Assembly: GCF_963576675.1 (NCBI RefSeq)
Contig: NC_088914.1
Coordinates: forward strand, 15,107,001-15,171,000
Origin: Euphorbia lathyris
Lineage: Eukaryota; Streptophyta; Magnoliopsida; Malpighiales; Euphorbiaceae
Length of the DNA: 64,000 nucleotides
Direction of reading: 5' to 3'
This document shows positions 22,699 through 33,759 of this stretch, in pieces. The position numbers and the translations under genes are program-made. Position 1 is the stretch's first letter, and the number at the start of each line of letters is the position of its first letter. The notes beneath the pieces were generated by a model. That model saw only the letters and a list, made by a program, of their open reading frames with translations. It made no database searches and had not been told where the DNA came from.

Positions 22699-24140
22699 AT
22701 GAACGAGGACCCCTCACCACCGCCTGAGGGCGGGACAACGACTGTCGACATGGAAACTTCGGAGCCGAAATCCTACCGGGATTCTGTTATAAGAGAAAAT
22801 CGAAGCAAAACTCATCGGCAGCCCATCGATCTCACGGTGGACGGCCGAGTCAACATCTCCATGGATAATCCGCTGAAACCGTGTTTTACTGTAACGCCAA
22901 AACTGATGAAAGAATGGGGGAAACCATGGGAAGAAGCCCTAATTGTGAAATTGCTAGGGAGGAACGTTGGGTTCATTGCGCTTCAACGTCGGGCCCTTGA
23001 AATTTGGAAACATGTGGGGAGAGTTGATATTATGGATATTGGGCACGGTTTCTTAATTGTAACCTTCGAAAACCCAGAAGACAGAGCAAGAGTGATTCAG
23101 GATGGTCCCTGGAGTGTACAAGGGCACTATCTTACGGTTCGATCATGGTCAGATGATTTCGTCACGGCTTCTGCCACTATCTCCTCCACACTGGTTTGGG
23201 TAAGATTCCCAGACCTACCCATTCAATTCTATAATGAAGATTTCATCATGACGATAGCTAACTCATTGGGAAAAGCAGTGAAAGTAGACAAAAACATGAG
23301 CAAAGTCTCGCATGGACGGTTTGCTAGGGTCTGTGTGGAAATTGACCTCCAAAAGCCATTAATTGCTGAATTTGTGGTTAACGGATTACAGTATAGGACT
23401 GAGTACGAAGGTTACACGTAGCATGTACGAATTGTGGGAAATACGGACACACTAAGTCTACTTGCACCAGTCCTAGTATCATGGCCAGTCAACCCAGTCT
23501 GGATGCAGGGGAAAGCAGAATGGAAACGTCTGAGAGCCAAGCCAACAACTCGGAAGCCCCCCTCAAACAGCCACAGTCAAGTAATGTTGAATCTATCCCG
23601 GGTGACTATGGCCCCTGGATGATCGTTGCGCGAAGGAGAGGACCAGTAAAGGGTAAGAGTGCAACAACTCAGAAACCAGACATGATGACTGGGGTTCAGC
23701 CCGTTCTGAACCAAGTCCCAGGGACACCTAATACTAAGGCAAGCAACCAAACCCCCCCAATGGTAGCTTTTGCATCGGGTACTGGCAATGGGATATTTTT
23801 CTCTGCTTCGCATCAGAGGGGAACGGGAGGGGGTCACCTGAAACGAGCCAAGTTGAAGGGGAAAAATATAAATAACCCTTTCAGCATTCTTAGCAATGAG
23901 CCAACTGATACCCTGGTGGAATTAGGGGATCAGGAGAATCTCCGGACACGCAACAAAAGAAGCATACTTGAGGGTATTGCCAAGGAACTTCTTACTGCTC
24001 CAAAGACAAACCGAGTTGTTACCATGAGTGGCTCAACAATAGGCACTCCGAGCAAGAGCCTGGCTCTATCTGATATTACCAATCGAAACACGGCTGGGAA
24101 GGACGGGTCCGGTGCTGCTGGACAGGTTGGAACCCTCTGA
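22699..24140 (+). pseudogene. LINE B ORF1 (RNA-binding DUF4283 / CCHC protein), one frameshift
   Basis: The first ATG in frame is 22699; an upstream TTG at 22651 is an unlikely start. The DUF4283 region reads EALIVKLLGRNVGFIALQRR, GPWSVQGHYLTVRSWSDDF and WVRFPDLPIQFYNEDF. At about 23410-23420 the frame changes. The new frame gives a CCHC knuckle, CTNCGKYGHTKSTC, and DYGPWMIVARRRGPVKG, the motif typical of plant LINE ORF1 proteins, and ends at 24140. Together it would be a nucleic-acid-binding ORF1p of about 480 residues that packages LINE RNA. A single indel breaks it. Confidence 0.88.
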
Positions 24141-24187
24141 GCGTTTTTTGGGCGGTGACCCCTGGTTACTTATTTTTATCTTTTATG

Positions 24188-27100
24188 ATGAGAATTATTT
24201 CATTGAATTGTTTTGGCGCAGGAGGCGCTCATTTCTTTCGAGCTGCTAAACATCTTATTTCTATACATAAGCCTGATATTTTTGTTTTGATTGAACCATG
24301 GCTACCGGGAACCAAGGCAAGTGAGTTGGGCTGTCGTTGGGGTTTTAAGAAAGTTGAGATAGTGGAAACAGAGGGATTCAGTGGAGATATCTGGGTGTTT
24401 TGGATTCCGGAGAGAGTTTAGCTAGAAGTTTTGACTACGAACCCGCAATTCCTTCATACAAAGGTGGAGGCTTTGGGTGCTGATTGTGTCAACAGGTACA
24501 CTATTGCTACGTTTGTCTATGCTAGACCTCAGAAGCGGCTCAAAAGGCTTGTCATGGAAGAGCTTTTAAATCTGAAAAGTATTGTTAGTGACCATTGGCT
24601 TCTAATTGGAGATTTCAATAGTATCAAATCTCCTGAGGAAAAGCAAGGGGGCTAGCATCGAACACTAGATCGTTGTATTCAGTTTGCTAACTGGATTAAT
24701 GATATGGAGCTTGTTGATTTAGGCTATCAGGGACCGGCTTTTACTTGGTACCATGGTTCGACTTTGAGAACTAGAATTGCTTGCAGATTGGATCGAGCGC
24801 TTTGTAACGTGAATTGGAGAATAACTTATCCGGATGCGCTGGTCTGTCATCTACCTAGGAATGGTTCTGATCATGCTCCTATCCTTCTTAATTCCGATGG
24901 TTGTGAGCAAGTCCCGGTTCCTCGCCCCTTCAGATTTCAGGAAGCTTGGCTTAAGCACGATGACTTCCAGCGGTTCTTCAGCGAGAACTGGTGCTCGCAG
25001 CCCAATATCTCAGCCAGTCTTGTGGAGCTAATCTCGTTGCTTCACCGCTGGAATACTGATGTGTTTGGTAACCTGTAGAAATAGAAAAAGAGAGTCTATA
25101 ACCGGTTGGCTAGCGTACAGCGCGATCTTGCGAGCTGGGTTACTTCTGGCCTTCTTTACCTCGAGTCTAAGCTTCACCTAGAACTGAATGACATTCTTGA
25201 ACAAGAGGAAGTCACGTGGTTTCAGAAGTCGAGGATGAACTGGCTTAACTTGGGAGATTGCAACACCTCTTTTTTCCACCTTTCGACTCTTGTCAGGCGT
25301 CGAACTAATCAGATTGAGGGGCTAAGAGATGCAAACATTGCTTAGCAGTGGGATAAATCACAGGTTATTTCTTTGGTTCAGAACTATTTCGTAAATCTTT
25401 ACACCGAGGAGGCTACAACCAGGGCACAAATGTTTACTTTATCAGGTTCCCCCCCCCCCCTCCTGGACTCAGCTAAAAGGGCGCTTAATCAGGTTTTTTA
25501 TAGCAAGGAAGTTCACACCGCTCTTTTTCAAATGAAGCCGTTCAAAGCCCCTGGCCTGGATGGCTTCCAAGCTATTTTTTACCAGAATCTTTGGAATGTT
25601 ATTAGCCCCCATATTAGTGATTTTATCCTCAATGTCCTAAGGACGGGAAATATTCCTTACCAGCTCTCGGAAACACTTCTTACGGTCATCCCAAAAGTTC
25701 AAGGGCCGGAATATATCTCACAATTCAGGCCTATCAGCCTCTGCAATGTCCTGTATAAAATTGCAACAAAATGCATCATGAATCGGTTGAAACCTCTTCT
25801 AAATGATCTTATCAGCCCGCCTCAGAGTAGCTTCATTCCCGATAGAAGCATTTCTGACAACATCATTCTAGTCCAAGAAGCTATTCACTCAATGAGGCGA
25901 CGCACGGGGCTGGTTGGGGATATGGTTCTAAAGTTGGATCTTGAGTAGGCTTATGACCGGGTCAACTGGCAGTTCCTGCGGGAAACCTTGCAAAACGTCG
26001 GGCTTGACCAACACTGGATTGAGCTAATTCTGAACTACGTTGCGGCTTCCTCTATGCATGTGCTTTGGGATGGTGAGAAATTAGAAGGTTTTACGCCTAC
26101 TCAGGGTCTCCGTTAGGGGGATCCCCTCTCTCCATACCTCTTTGTTCTGTGTCTTAAAAGGCTCATCCATCTGATAAATGATGCAATCATGTGTAACAAT
26201 TGGAGCCCAATCAAATTGTCACGTACCGGACCTCGCATTTCCCATGTTTTCTTCGCTGATGATATTGTCCTTATGGCAAAGGCTGACACTAACCAAGCTA
26301 TGGTGATCAAAAACATTTTTAATCAATTCTGTGAATGCTCGGGTCAGAAGGTTAGCCTGTGCAAATCTCGTGTTTTCTTCTCAACTAATGTTCCAATAAT
26401 GGTCAGAAGAGGTATTTGTGAACTTCTGGGGATTGAAAGCACAGAAAACTTAGGAATCTATCTTGGCATGCCCCTCCTTCATGAAAGGGTTTCCAAGGAT
26501 ACCTTCAAATATGTAGTTGATTGGGTTCAAGCAAGACTTGCAGGCTGGAAAGCGAATTGTTTATCTCTTGCTGGAAGACTCACTCTTGTTAAATCTGTTA
26601 CAGCCTCAATCCCAACTTATGTGATGCAAACTGCACTTTTACCCATTAGTGTCTGCAAGAGGTTAAACGCCTGCAACCGTGGCTTCCTATGGGGGTCCTT
26701 GGATAGAAATCAGAAGCCTCATCTGTTGAAATGGGATGACGTGTGCATGACAAGAAATGAGGGAGGCCTTGGCATTAGAACCACTCATGCGTTTAATGTT
26801 GCTATGCTGGGAAAATTAGCTTGGCGGGTAATTACTGATACGTCGGCTCTGTGGGTTCGGATGGTAACGGCTAAGTATGGTGGGAATCGCTGCGGGCTAA
26901 GCATGTTCAGTGAAAAGGCGGGTCAGTCCTTAGTTTGGAAAGGAATTGCGAAAGGAGCAGAGGTTTTGAAGCAAGGAATTAGCAGGCTCCTTGAGGATGG
27001 CCGGTCGACCCTGTTCTGGATAGATATTTGGTGTGGCTCGTCGGCTCTTATTCACCGAACAACTCAGACAATTCCCATGGAATGGAGGAATCATGTTGTG

Positions 27101-27854
27101 CGCGATTATTGGATCGTATTGGTTCGGGGCATCCCATGGTCGACCATATTTGCGGTGCGGATTTGGTGGTTATGGCGGGATAGGAACACATGAGTGTTCA
27201 ATGAAGGAAACAGCCTCAACATAATAGCGGAGAGGATTGTTAAGGGCGAAGGAGATAACGCAGGCAGCGGCAAGCCTCACTAATCCGCTGCTTAGTAACC
27301 ATCCCTTAGAGAAATGGATACAATGGATACCGCCGGAACCGAACTGGACCAAAATCAATACCGACGGAGCAAGCAAAGGGAACCCGGGTCTGGTGTCCGT
27401 AGGGGGGCTGTTGAGGGATTCAAATGGATCTTGGATAAAGGGCTTCACGGTTAATCTAGGAGTTTGTACCGCACTCCTAGCCAAAATCTGGGGGCTGTAT
27501 TTCGGGCTCCGTTTAGCTTGGGATAACGGACACAAGAGAGTTATTTTGGAACTGGATTCTACTTCAGCCCTTCTCTTTATGCAGAAAAATGTAAATACTC
27601 GGCACCCGATGGGTTGGCTAATTCGGGAATGCTGGAAAATACGGGATATGAGCTGGGATATTCGCTTCCAACATGTTTACAGGGAAGGGAACCAGGCTGC
27701 TGACTGGATGGCAAACTTCGCAGACACTTTAGCATTGGGTCATCACGTGTGTGATGCGCCTCCTGCAGACCTCCAGTCTATTCTCCATGAGGACCGGATT
27801 GACAGAGTCTCATCGAGGATAGTTAGCGTTCAACCGGAACTTACTCCATCTTAA
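24188..27854 (+). pseudogene. LINE B ORF2 (endonuclease-RT-RNase H), stops, frameshift and a deletion
   Basis: ATG 24188 starts MRIISLNCFGAGG, the usual start of an APE-type endonuclease. LIGDFN (about 24607) and SDHAPIL (about 24867) mark its catalytic core. RT motifs are FRPISLCNVLYKIATKC, FIPDRSISDNI, LKLDLE-stop-AYDRV, LR-stop-GDPLSPYLFVL and FFADDIVLMA. The same frame runs from 24155 to 27193, interrupted only by stops at 24419, 24653, 25076, 25082, 25343, 25946, 26114 and 27191. A frameshift near 27235 leads to an RNase H (WTKINTDGASKGNPG, ELDSTSALLFM, FQHVYREGNQAADWMANFA). Between FWIDIWCGSS and WRDRNT the usual zf-RVT region is largely missing, suggesting a deletion. Confidence 0.9.
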
Positions 27855-27952
27855 CTGTTCTTCTTTGTTTTTTTGCTTTGTTTCCTTTGTTTTTTCTGGG
27901 CTTCTGAGCCTTCCTTCCTCCCAAAAAAAAAAAATATTAATTTGAAAGTAAT

Positions 27953-28649
27953 AATTTAGTCGAAATCGTAATTTATTTTTAAGTTGATAAATTTAAATGT
28001 TAGAATTGAAAAAAAAGTTGAGTATCCAATATATTATGGCCAGCACTATAATAATTTGGATTCATCAGCCTATGAAAAATTGATAACACACATTTATAAT
28101 TTTATAAATAAAAATGGAAGCCAGCTGGGCCAAGTACTTCGTTGTGTTTCGTCACTTATAGATTGGTAGTGTGAAAGCCAACTCAAATTTTCAATTAAAA
28201 TTAAAATTATTTTTATTTAACAAATAAATAAATTGAATTTATCGATATTTAATTTGTTATTTAATTACTACATTAAATATTTTAAATATTATATTTATTA
28301 TATTACTAAATTTAATATATTTATAAAAAAGTTGTCAAAATATCAATAAATAAATCAAAAAAATATTACTTATTATTAAATTATTAGCACATTAGCATAT
28401 ATGATTATTAATACAGTTATAAATCATCTGTTTTTCTGGAAGAAACAAATCATCTGTTAAAGTATTGAAACTGGTTCAATTTATCGATAAATTTATTTAA
28501 AATGTTTAATGTAGTAATCAAATAACAGTCAACGTATCGTTCGAATTTTTTGTATGGTAAGGATAAAAATTATTTTTGTTTAAAAAAGTTATAGATACAC
28601 TTTTACTATTTTGTACATTAGAAATAAATTTGTACATGATAAAAGCAAA
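27953..28649. other. AT-rich non-coding stretch
   Basis: Very AT-rich with no recognisable gene or element ends. Confidence 0.35.
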
Positions 28650-29576
28650 TGTGATGACTAGTCTAGAGTAGGTGAGGTTGGGATAGAAGACTTGAGCAAG
28701 AAGCGATTCTAAGAGCATCTCCGATAAATTATACTACTAACTGCTAAATATTCATGCCATATCATCAATATATAACCAATTTAATAAACTTTCGTGCTAT
28801 TAAACTATCTACTCCAAAGTTTATACACTTGTTGTAAAAAAAAACCACTCAATCATATATAACCTATTAATTAATTTAATAATATATTCTATAATTTTTT
28901 AATAAAAAAAATAATATTAAAAAATTCAAAGGCTGCATTTGAATGACTCATTCCGATTGGTATGTAACAAGCGGATGAAAGTTTAATAATCTTAAACTAT
29001 CCTAAGTGGTGTCATTCTTCAATAAAGGGTTAATGTGCTTTTCATTAACCCCATTGGAGATGCTCTAAGGTATGATGAAGTGACAAGAATGAATTGAATT
29101 TCACATCAGAAATGGAGTAAGTGACCATGAGTATTAGTAGGGTATGTACCAGTACATGCAGACACGTTTTAATGCTGTGAGACCTTGGATTTGGATCAAA
29201 GCCAAGAGCATATACATGATATTGGACTAGAATGTCACAATTAGTATCAGAATTGACTCTCCAAATCCGATGTGCGATTTCGGAAAGAACCAGACAAAGG
29301 TTTGTGGGCTTGTAACGATCCGGTTCGGAATTGGTGAGATAGGGTAGAAGACCTGAGGAATGAGTGACCTAAAAGGATGACGACGTGGACAGAAATAAAC
29401 AAACTCTCACATATAAATCAAAAGAAAGTGATTGAAACTTATATTAAAGTGTGTGTGGGTACTTAAAGTGTGTATCAAATACATGTAGATGCATCTTAAA
29501 GTTATAAGATCCAAGATTTGGATTAAAATAAAGAATATTTATATGATAGTGAATCGGACCATGTCAAACTGTTACA
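28650..29576 (+). mobile_element. TRIM-type LTR element with nested MITE
   Basis: Two related terminal segments (28650-29239, which includes a MITE, and 29311-29576) flank a 71-bp interior (29240-29310). The interior starts with TTAGTATCAGAATTG, close to the initiator tRNA-Met primer site TGGTATCAGAGC. It ends with a G-rich GGTTTGTGGGCT before the second LTR. The LTRs start TGT and end GTCACA/GTTACA. The flanks are GCAAA and TCAAA, a 5-bp duplication with one change. There is no coding capacity, which fits a terminal-repeat retrotransposon in miniature. A solo LTR of the family is at 59331-59577. Confidence 0.72.
28713..29065. mobile_element. GAGCATCTCC-type MITE (PIF/Harbinger-like) inside the TRIM
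   Basis: The ends are GAGCATCTCC and GGAGATGCTC, perfect inverted repeats. TAA target duplications lie at 28710-28712 and 29066-29068. The interior is AT-rich and non-coding. The first TRIM LTR reads across the insertion (...GCGATTCTAAG / CTAAGG...). Confidence 0.75.
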
Positions 29577-30118
29577 TCAAATTTGAACATTATTGCAAAA
29601 CTAATTAAATTAAGGGATACGGTGCAAATTTTCCCCTATCATTTTTTAGGAAGTGCATGTCTACCTTAACGTATAAAATTGTGCTATTCTACCTTCTAAC
29701 GTTGTCAAACAATATCAATTTTATTCTTAGCTAACAGAAAATGTAAACATATTGTTTTACTACACGTTATTTAATTATTACTTCAAACATTTCAAACATC
29801 GATTATTTCTAAAATATTTATTCTATTACTAACATAGTTACAAACAACTTGTCAACAATATTTAAATCAAATACAAGTTTTTTTTTTTTTGAAATAATCA
29901 AATACAAGTTAATCACAAAAAAATGGTTAATATGTTTATTATGTTAATAAAAACATATATAAACAACCTGTCAAAATATATAACTATATTTTATCGACAA
30001 ATTTATTTCAAAAATTCTATATGACAATCGAATAACTGTTAAAACAGTCAGTTTAAACTTTTTGTTGCCAGGGGTTTAATTGATCTTGATTGGCAATATT
30101 AAAAATAAAATTGCATTA
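29577..30118. other. Non-coding stretch before the Tat element
   Basis: AT-rich. Phrases such as GGATACGGTGCAAATTTTCCC at about 29616 and GGTTTAATTGATCTTGATTGGC near 30072 resemble opposite ends of a decayed TIR element. No target duplication was found. Confidence 0.3.
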
Positions 30119-30535
30119 TGATAACTCGCCGGATTTGATTGGATGATCCTCGTCGTAGTTACCTGCAAAACAAAACCGGAGACAGGATCTCCGGGAAAAC
30201 TCTCCGACGATCAAGTCAGTTTTATGTGGAATTCTAGTAGATTGATAATCGTATTGAGGAAAAAATGTGAACTTACCCCTCTTTTGGCTTTCTTATCTCT
30301 TTTATAAGCCTTTCTAGGTAACCGCCGAGGGCGGTTACTCTTTCTGTGCCACGTCCTCTACGTGGCCACAAACGTGGTCTCGTTTGTTTGAGTGGGTGGT
30401 TTAGTGCCTTGTTAGGATTTCGGGGCGGTTAGCCTCCTCCTTTATTAGGAGCCCATTTAATCTTGAACCGTGGGCTTAAGTTTAGGTTGGGCCCGTGTTT
30501 ATGATTCGGCCCGGTTGGCTTCACGGATCATCACA
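30119..30535 (-). repeat. Tat 3' LTR
   Basis: 417 bp. It differs from the other LTR only at 30523 (A here, G there, on the plus strand within a CG context). Confidence 0.92.
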
Positions 30536-30550
30536 TGCCTCCCCCCTAGT
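30536..30550 (-). other. Polypurine tract of the Tat element
   Basis: Minus-strand ACTAGGGGGGAGGCA sits directly before the 3' LTR start TGTGATGATCC, the plus-strand primer position in LTR-element replication. Confidence 0.75.
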
Positions 30551-30775
30551 TTGACAAGAGCCCTTTAGGGTCTTTTCATATGTTTTTAGGCAACTCTTCA
30601 TCTTTGTCTGGGTATTCAAAATTCGAAAGTGGTCTTTTCGTTTTCTGTCATTTCCTCTCCGGCATCAACCCTTTTGCGTTCGTTTTTCTCTGCATTCTTT
30701 CTCACATGTAAGTTTCCCTTTCTGTAACTTGTAACTCGTTCAACTATTTTCTTTCTGTTCGTTCCTCTTACCGAT

Positions 30776-33068
30776 ATGTCGAACCCTGAGCTTGATTTCA
30801 CCCCCTTCGACGAAAATTACAATCGCGAGGTGTCTCATGAGGTTGATGAGATGATTGATGAAGTTTCAACTAGCTCTCCCAGGTCTGATTCTCATCCCGT
30901 CGAGTTTCTCCATCTGGCGAATACGACTGATGAGGGCCTAGGTTTCGACCCTAGGAAGTTGATTCCACCACCTATCCCAACTCTCTGCTTATTACCGAAG
31001 AAGGATAGATCGGGAAGCTTAGTTTGCCGCGAGACGATTGACGACTTGCGGGAGCAGTATCCCTGGCTTCAAGACCTGGAAACAAGCATTCCCGGGGAAA
31101 ATAGAGGTCCCGGCGACTTCCCAAAGGGGTATTTTACCATTTTTGTCGCCCAAATTATCTGCGGTTTCACGTATCCGCTGGCGGATGAGATTGCTTCTAT
31201 CCTTGGTGGTTATGGAATCGCACCTAGACAACTGCACCCCAATGGATGGGCCGACTTGACCCTGGATAAATTTTTGGCAGATTGTCTAGAGGTCCCCTTC
31301 TCGCTCAAGATCTTCTCCAAGCTTCACCACTTCAAAAGTTCGGGGGAGTATTTTACCTTCATCCGACAGAGCGGTTACTACGGCTTTGACGAGAAGTCGA
31401 ACAAAATCCGCGAGTGGGATAAGTCTTATTTCTTCATCAAGTTTAATGAAGAGAATCCAAATTTTCTTCGCCGCTGGGGTCGACCTAATGTAAAGAGTTT
31501 GAACTTTGGTTATCCGAGCAAGGAAGAATCCGCCATTATAAAATTCTTGAAGAACACTCCCCCTTTCATATGGACGTATGATCAGGCATTCCATATGTTA
31601 AGGAGCCGAGTGGCGATTGCCTATCGCGAGGGAGATCATGTTGTCTATATCCCTTATCGCGTTTTCGTACAAGGTATTGTTAGTTTATTTCCCTTTTGAT
31701 GAATTCTTTTAACCCTTTGCAGGGGTGACCCTTTATCCCAACTCGCTGCAGATCGAGAGGCGAAAGCTTTGGCGATGAGGAAGAGACAGCTGGCGGAAGC
31801 GACCTCTTCCGCAGGGGCGAATCCATCTGTGGGGGCGTCTCCTTCTGTCGAGGCGACTTGTACTGCCATTGTTTCCGTGCCACCGGACCCCGTTTCTGAG
31901 GACCTTACATTAAATCGGAAACGGAAGAACAATGCGGATGTAGAGTCTTCCCGCCCTAAGAAGAAAAACACTTCAGTGATCTTGCCTGTTGGAGGTACGC
32001 CAGTATCCTCCCCATCAAAGGAAAAGTACTGCACTCCCATCCACGAGGTATTATAGTTTTGCCTTCTTTATTTTCCCGTTTCTCGGTTTCTTTACTTTTC
32101 GCCTCATCGTATTCTCCTGACCCTTTTCCTTACGCATTCGCAGCCGATCCCCGATATGAGCGGATGGTGGACTAGAACCTTTGGTAAGGCTGTGAGCTTT
32201 TCTTGTAAGGACATTGTTTCTTCTATAGGCAATGTCCTTGGACGACTCCCATCTGCCTCTCGCATCCGCGAAAAGGTGCCGCTTCCAACTGCCATGGAGG
32301 GAATTGAGAAGCGTGCCATAGAGGTATACTATTTTTCACTCATGTTCTATCTTTCAAATATACGCCTCTTTTTGCTCTTTCATTCATGTATCGCCTAATG
32401 TGCAGATTATCAATTTCGCTGAGGGTGCCCTCTGTAGGGATGCTGAAAGGGCGAGAGAGCTGGAACACCTTGGTACCGAATTGGCAACTCAGAAGTCGCT
32501 TCTCGATGACGCTCAAAACCAAGTGACGACTCTCGAGGGTGCCTGTCAAAAGGCCGTCAGCGAGAGGGAGGAAGCTCTTAAATTACTTCAGGCGAAATCC
32601 AATGAGCTTCAGAAAGTAATTGATGACCTGAATTCGTCCAAGGAAGCCTTGGAGATGCAAAAGAAGAAGACGGAGGAGACCATATCTGAAGATAGCTCCC
32701 GTATCTACTGGTATGGAGAGCGAATCCATGCAGCTTATGAACATGGGAATCCAGAGCTAGTACTCAACCGCCCCAAAGTTTCCATCCCTGAAAAGGATTT
32801 AGCTGAAAAATAGGACAAGTTGGAGGCGGAGGATGCTGACATGGATGAGGTACTTCTCCTTGACTGGCAGAGTCCCAATGACTCTCCAACCAGCCGCGAG
32901 ATCCCAAATCAGAACGTAGAAGAAGGGGCACCACAAGATGTTTCTCACGTTGAACAAGAGGTACCTCGCTCTGATGCGGTTACTGATCTGATTGTTGGGG
33001 ATTCGCTTGAAGCAGATCACCCCACTGGAGAAGATGAAGGAGCCGCTGAAGGCGAAGGGGGGCAATAG
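30776..33068 (+). CDS. Antisense gene of the Tat element (gypsy-type 'transposase_28'-like, coiled coil), likely 4 exons
   Basis: ATG 30776 opens a 299-codon exon with ICGFTYPLADEIASILGGYG and IAPRQLHPNGWADL. This resembles the 'putative gypsy-type transposon' domain (PF04195) found in extra ORFs of Tat-lineage elements. Proposed exons are 30776-31673, 31752-32047, 32144-32323 and 32406-33068. All three introns (78, 96 and 82 bp) are GT...AG and keep frame. Exon 2 is S/P-rich with basic RKRKN and RPKKK clusters (possible nuclear signal). Exon 4 is a long heptad-like coiled coil followed by an acidic tail. A TAG at 32811-32813 interrupts exon 4. At intron 1 a stronger-looking AG at 31722 would shift frame, so that junction is uncertain. 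The role is unknown; transcription would run opposite to gag-pol. Confidence 0.68.
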
Positions 33069-33391
33069 AGGCGAAGGAGAAGGAACTGTAGTATAATTTT
33101 ATTTATATCTGAACTGTTGTATGTAACAAACTGCCAGTATATATATCAATCGAGCGACTTTGCTTTCTTCACCTGCCGCTTTTCATATATGTGCAATTGC
33201 TGTTTTATTCTTCGTTGCCTTAATACCGGTTATTTTCGTATGCGACCCTTGCCTTTTGCCGACTTCATACTTGTAATTTATCGTAGTTAGTTTTGTTTTT
33301 ATTAGGGTGGCCAGACCCTTTTTGCAATTTTTGAGTACTCGTTTATTCGCTTAATTTTATGCCTTATAATTTTTCTTTCAAATAATCATAA

Positions 33392-33546
33392 GATTAACCA
33401 TAAGGTTTTGCGAATGATGCGTAATCATGCATCCGCCTTTCTTTTGTAGGCAACACATTTATGTGTTTAAGATTAACCATAGGGTTTTGCGAATGATGCA
33501 TAATGCATCCGCCTTTCTGTTGTAGACAACACATTTATGTGTTTAA
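33392..33546. repeat. Two tandem units of 79 and 76 bp in the Tat element
   Basis: Both units open GATTAACCATA.GGTTTTGC and end ACACATTTATGTGTTTAA. They differ by a 3-bp gap and a few substitutions. They lie between the antisense gene and pol, in the region where the two convergent transcripts would end. Confidence 0.85.
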
Positions 33547-33759
33547 GTTTATCAGTTTCAAAAGGACCTGCATTCAATTGTAACATATTGAATAATTGTA
33601 ACCGTTGTAATGTCTTTATTTTGCTATTGAAGAAAAAAGACTTTTCATTACATGAATACATAAACTGTGTGGGATCCAAGCCTCATTAAAACCTTTTATC
33701 AGAAAACCCAGTGGGAAAAAACTCATAAAAGGAAAAAGAGTACTCGTCATTTCCCTGAA

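Larger units (their letters stand above)
22534..27934 (+). mobile_element. L1-type LINE B, nearly full length, 19-bp target duplication
   Basis: The flanking direct repeat ATATTAATTTGAAAGTAAT is present at 22515-22533 and, directly after the A tail (27923-27934), at 27934-27952. It contains ORF1 (DUF4283 plus CCHC knuckle) and ORF2 (endonuclease, RT, RNase H), both disabled. The left end lies 24 bp past the poly-A of LINE A. The 5' end carries a tRNA-like module (see separate entry). The perfect long duplication indicates a fairly young insertion. Confidence 0.92.

Noticed and set aside
30119..30535. A second full Tat element or a solo LTR at the left end
   Set aside because: The LTR is continuous with PPT and interior on its right and pairs with 39448-39864.
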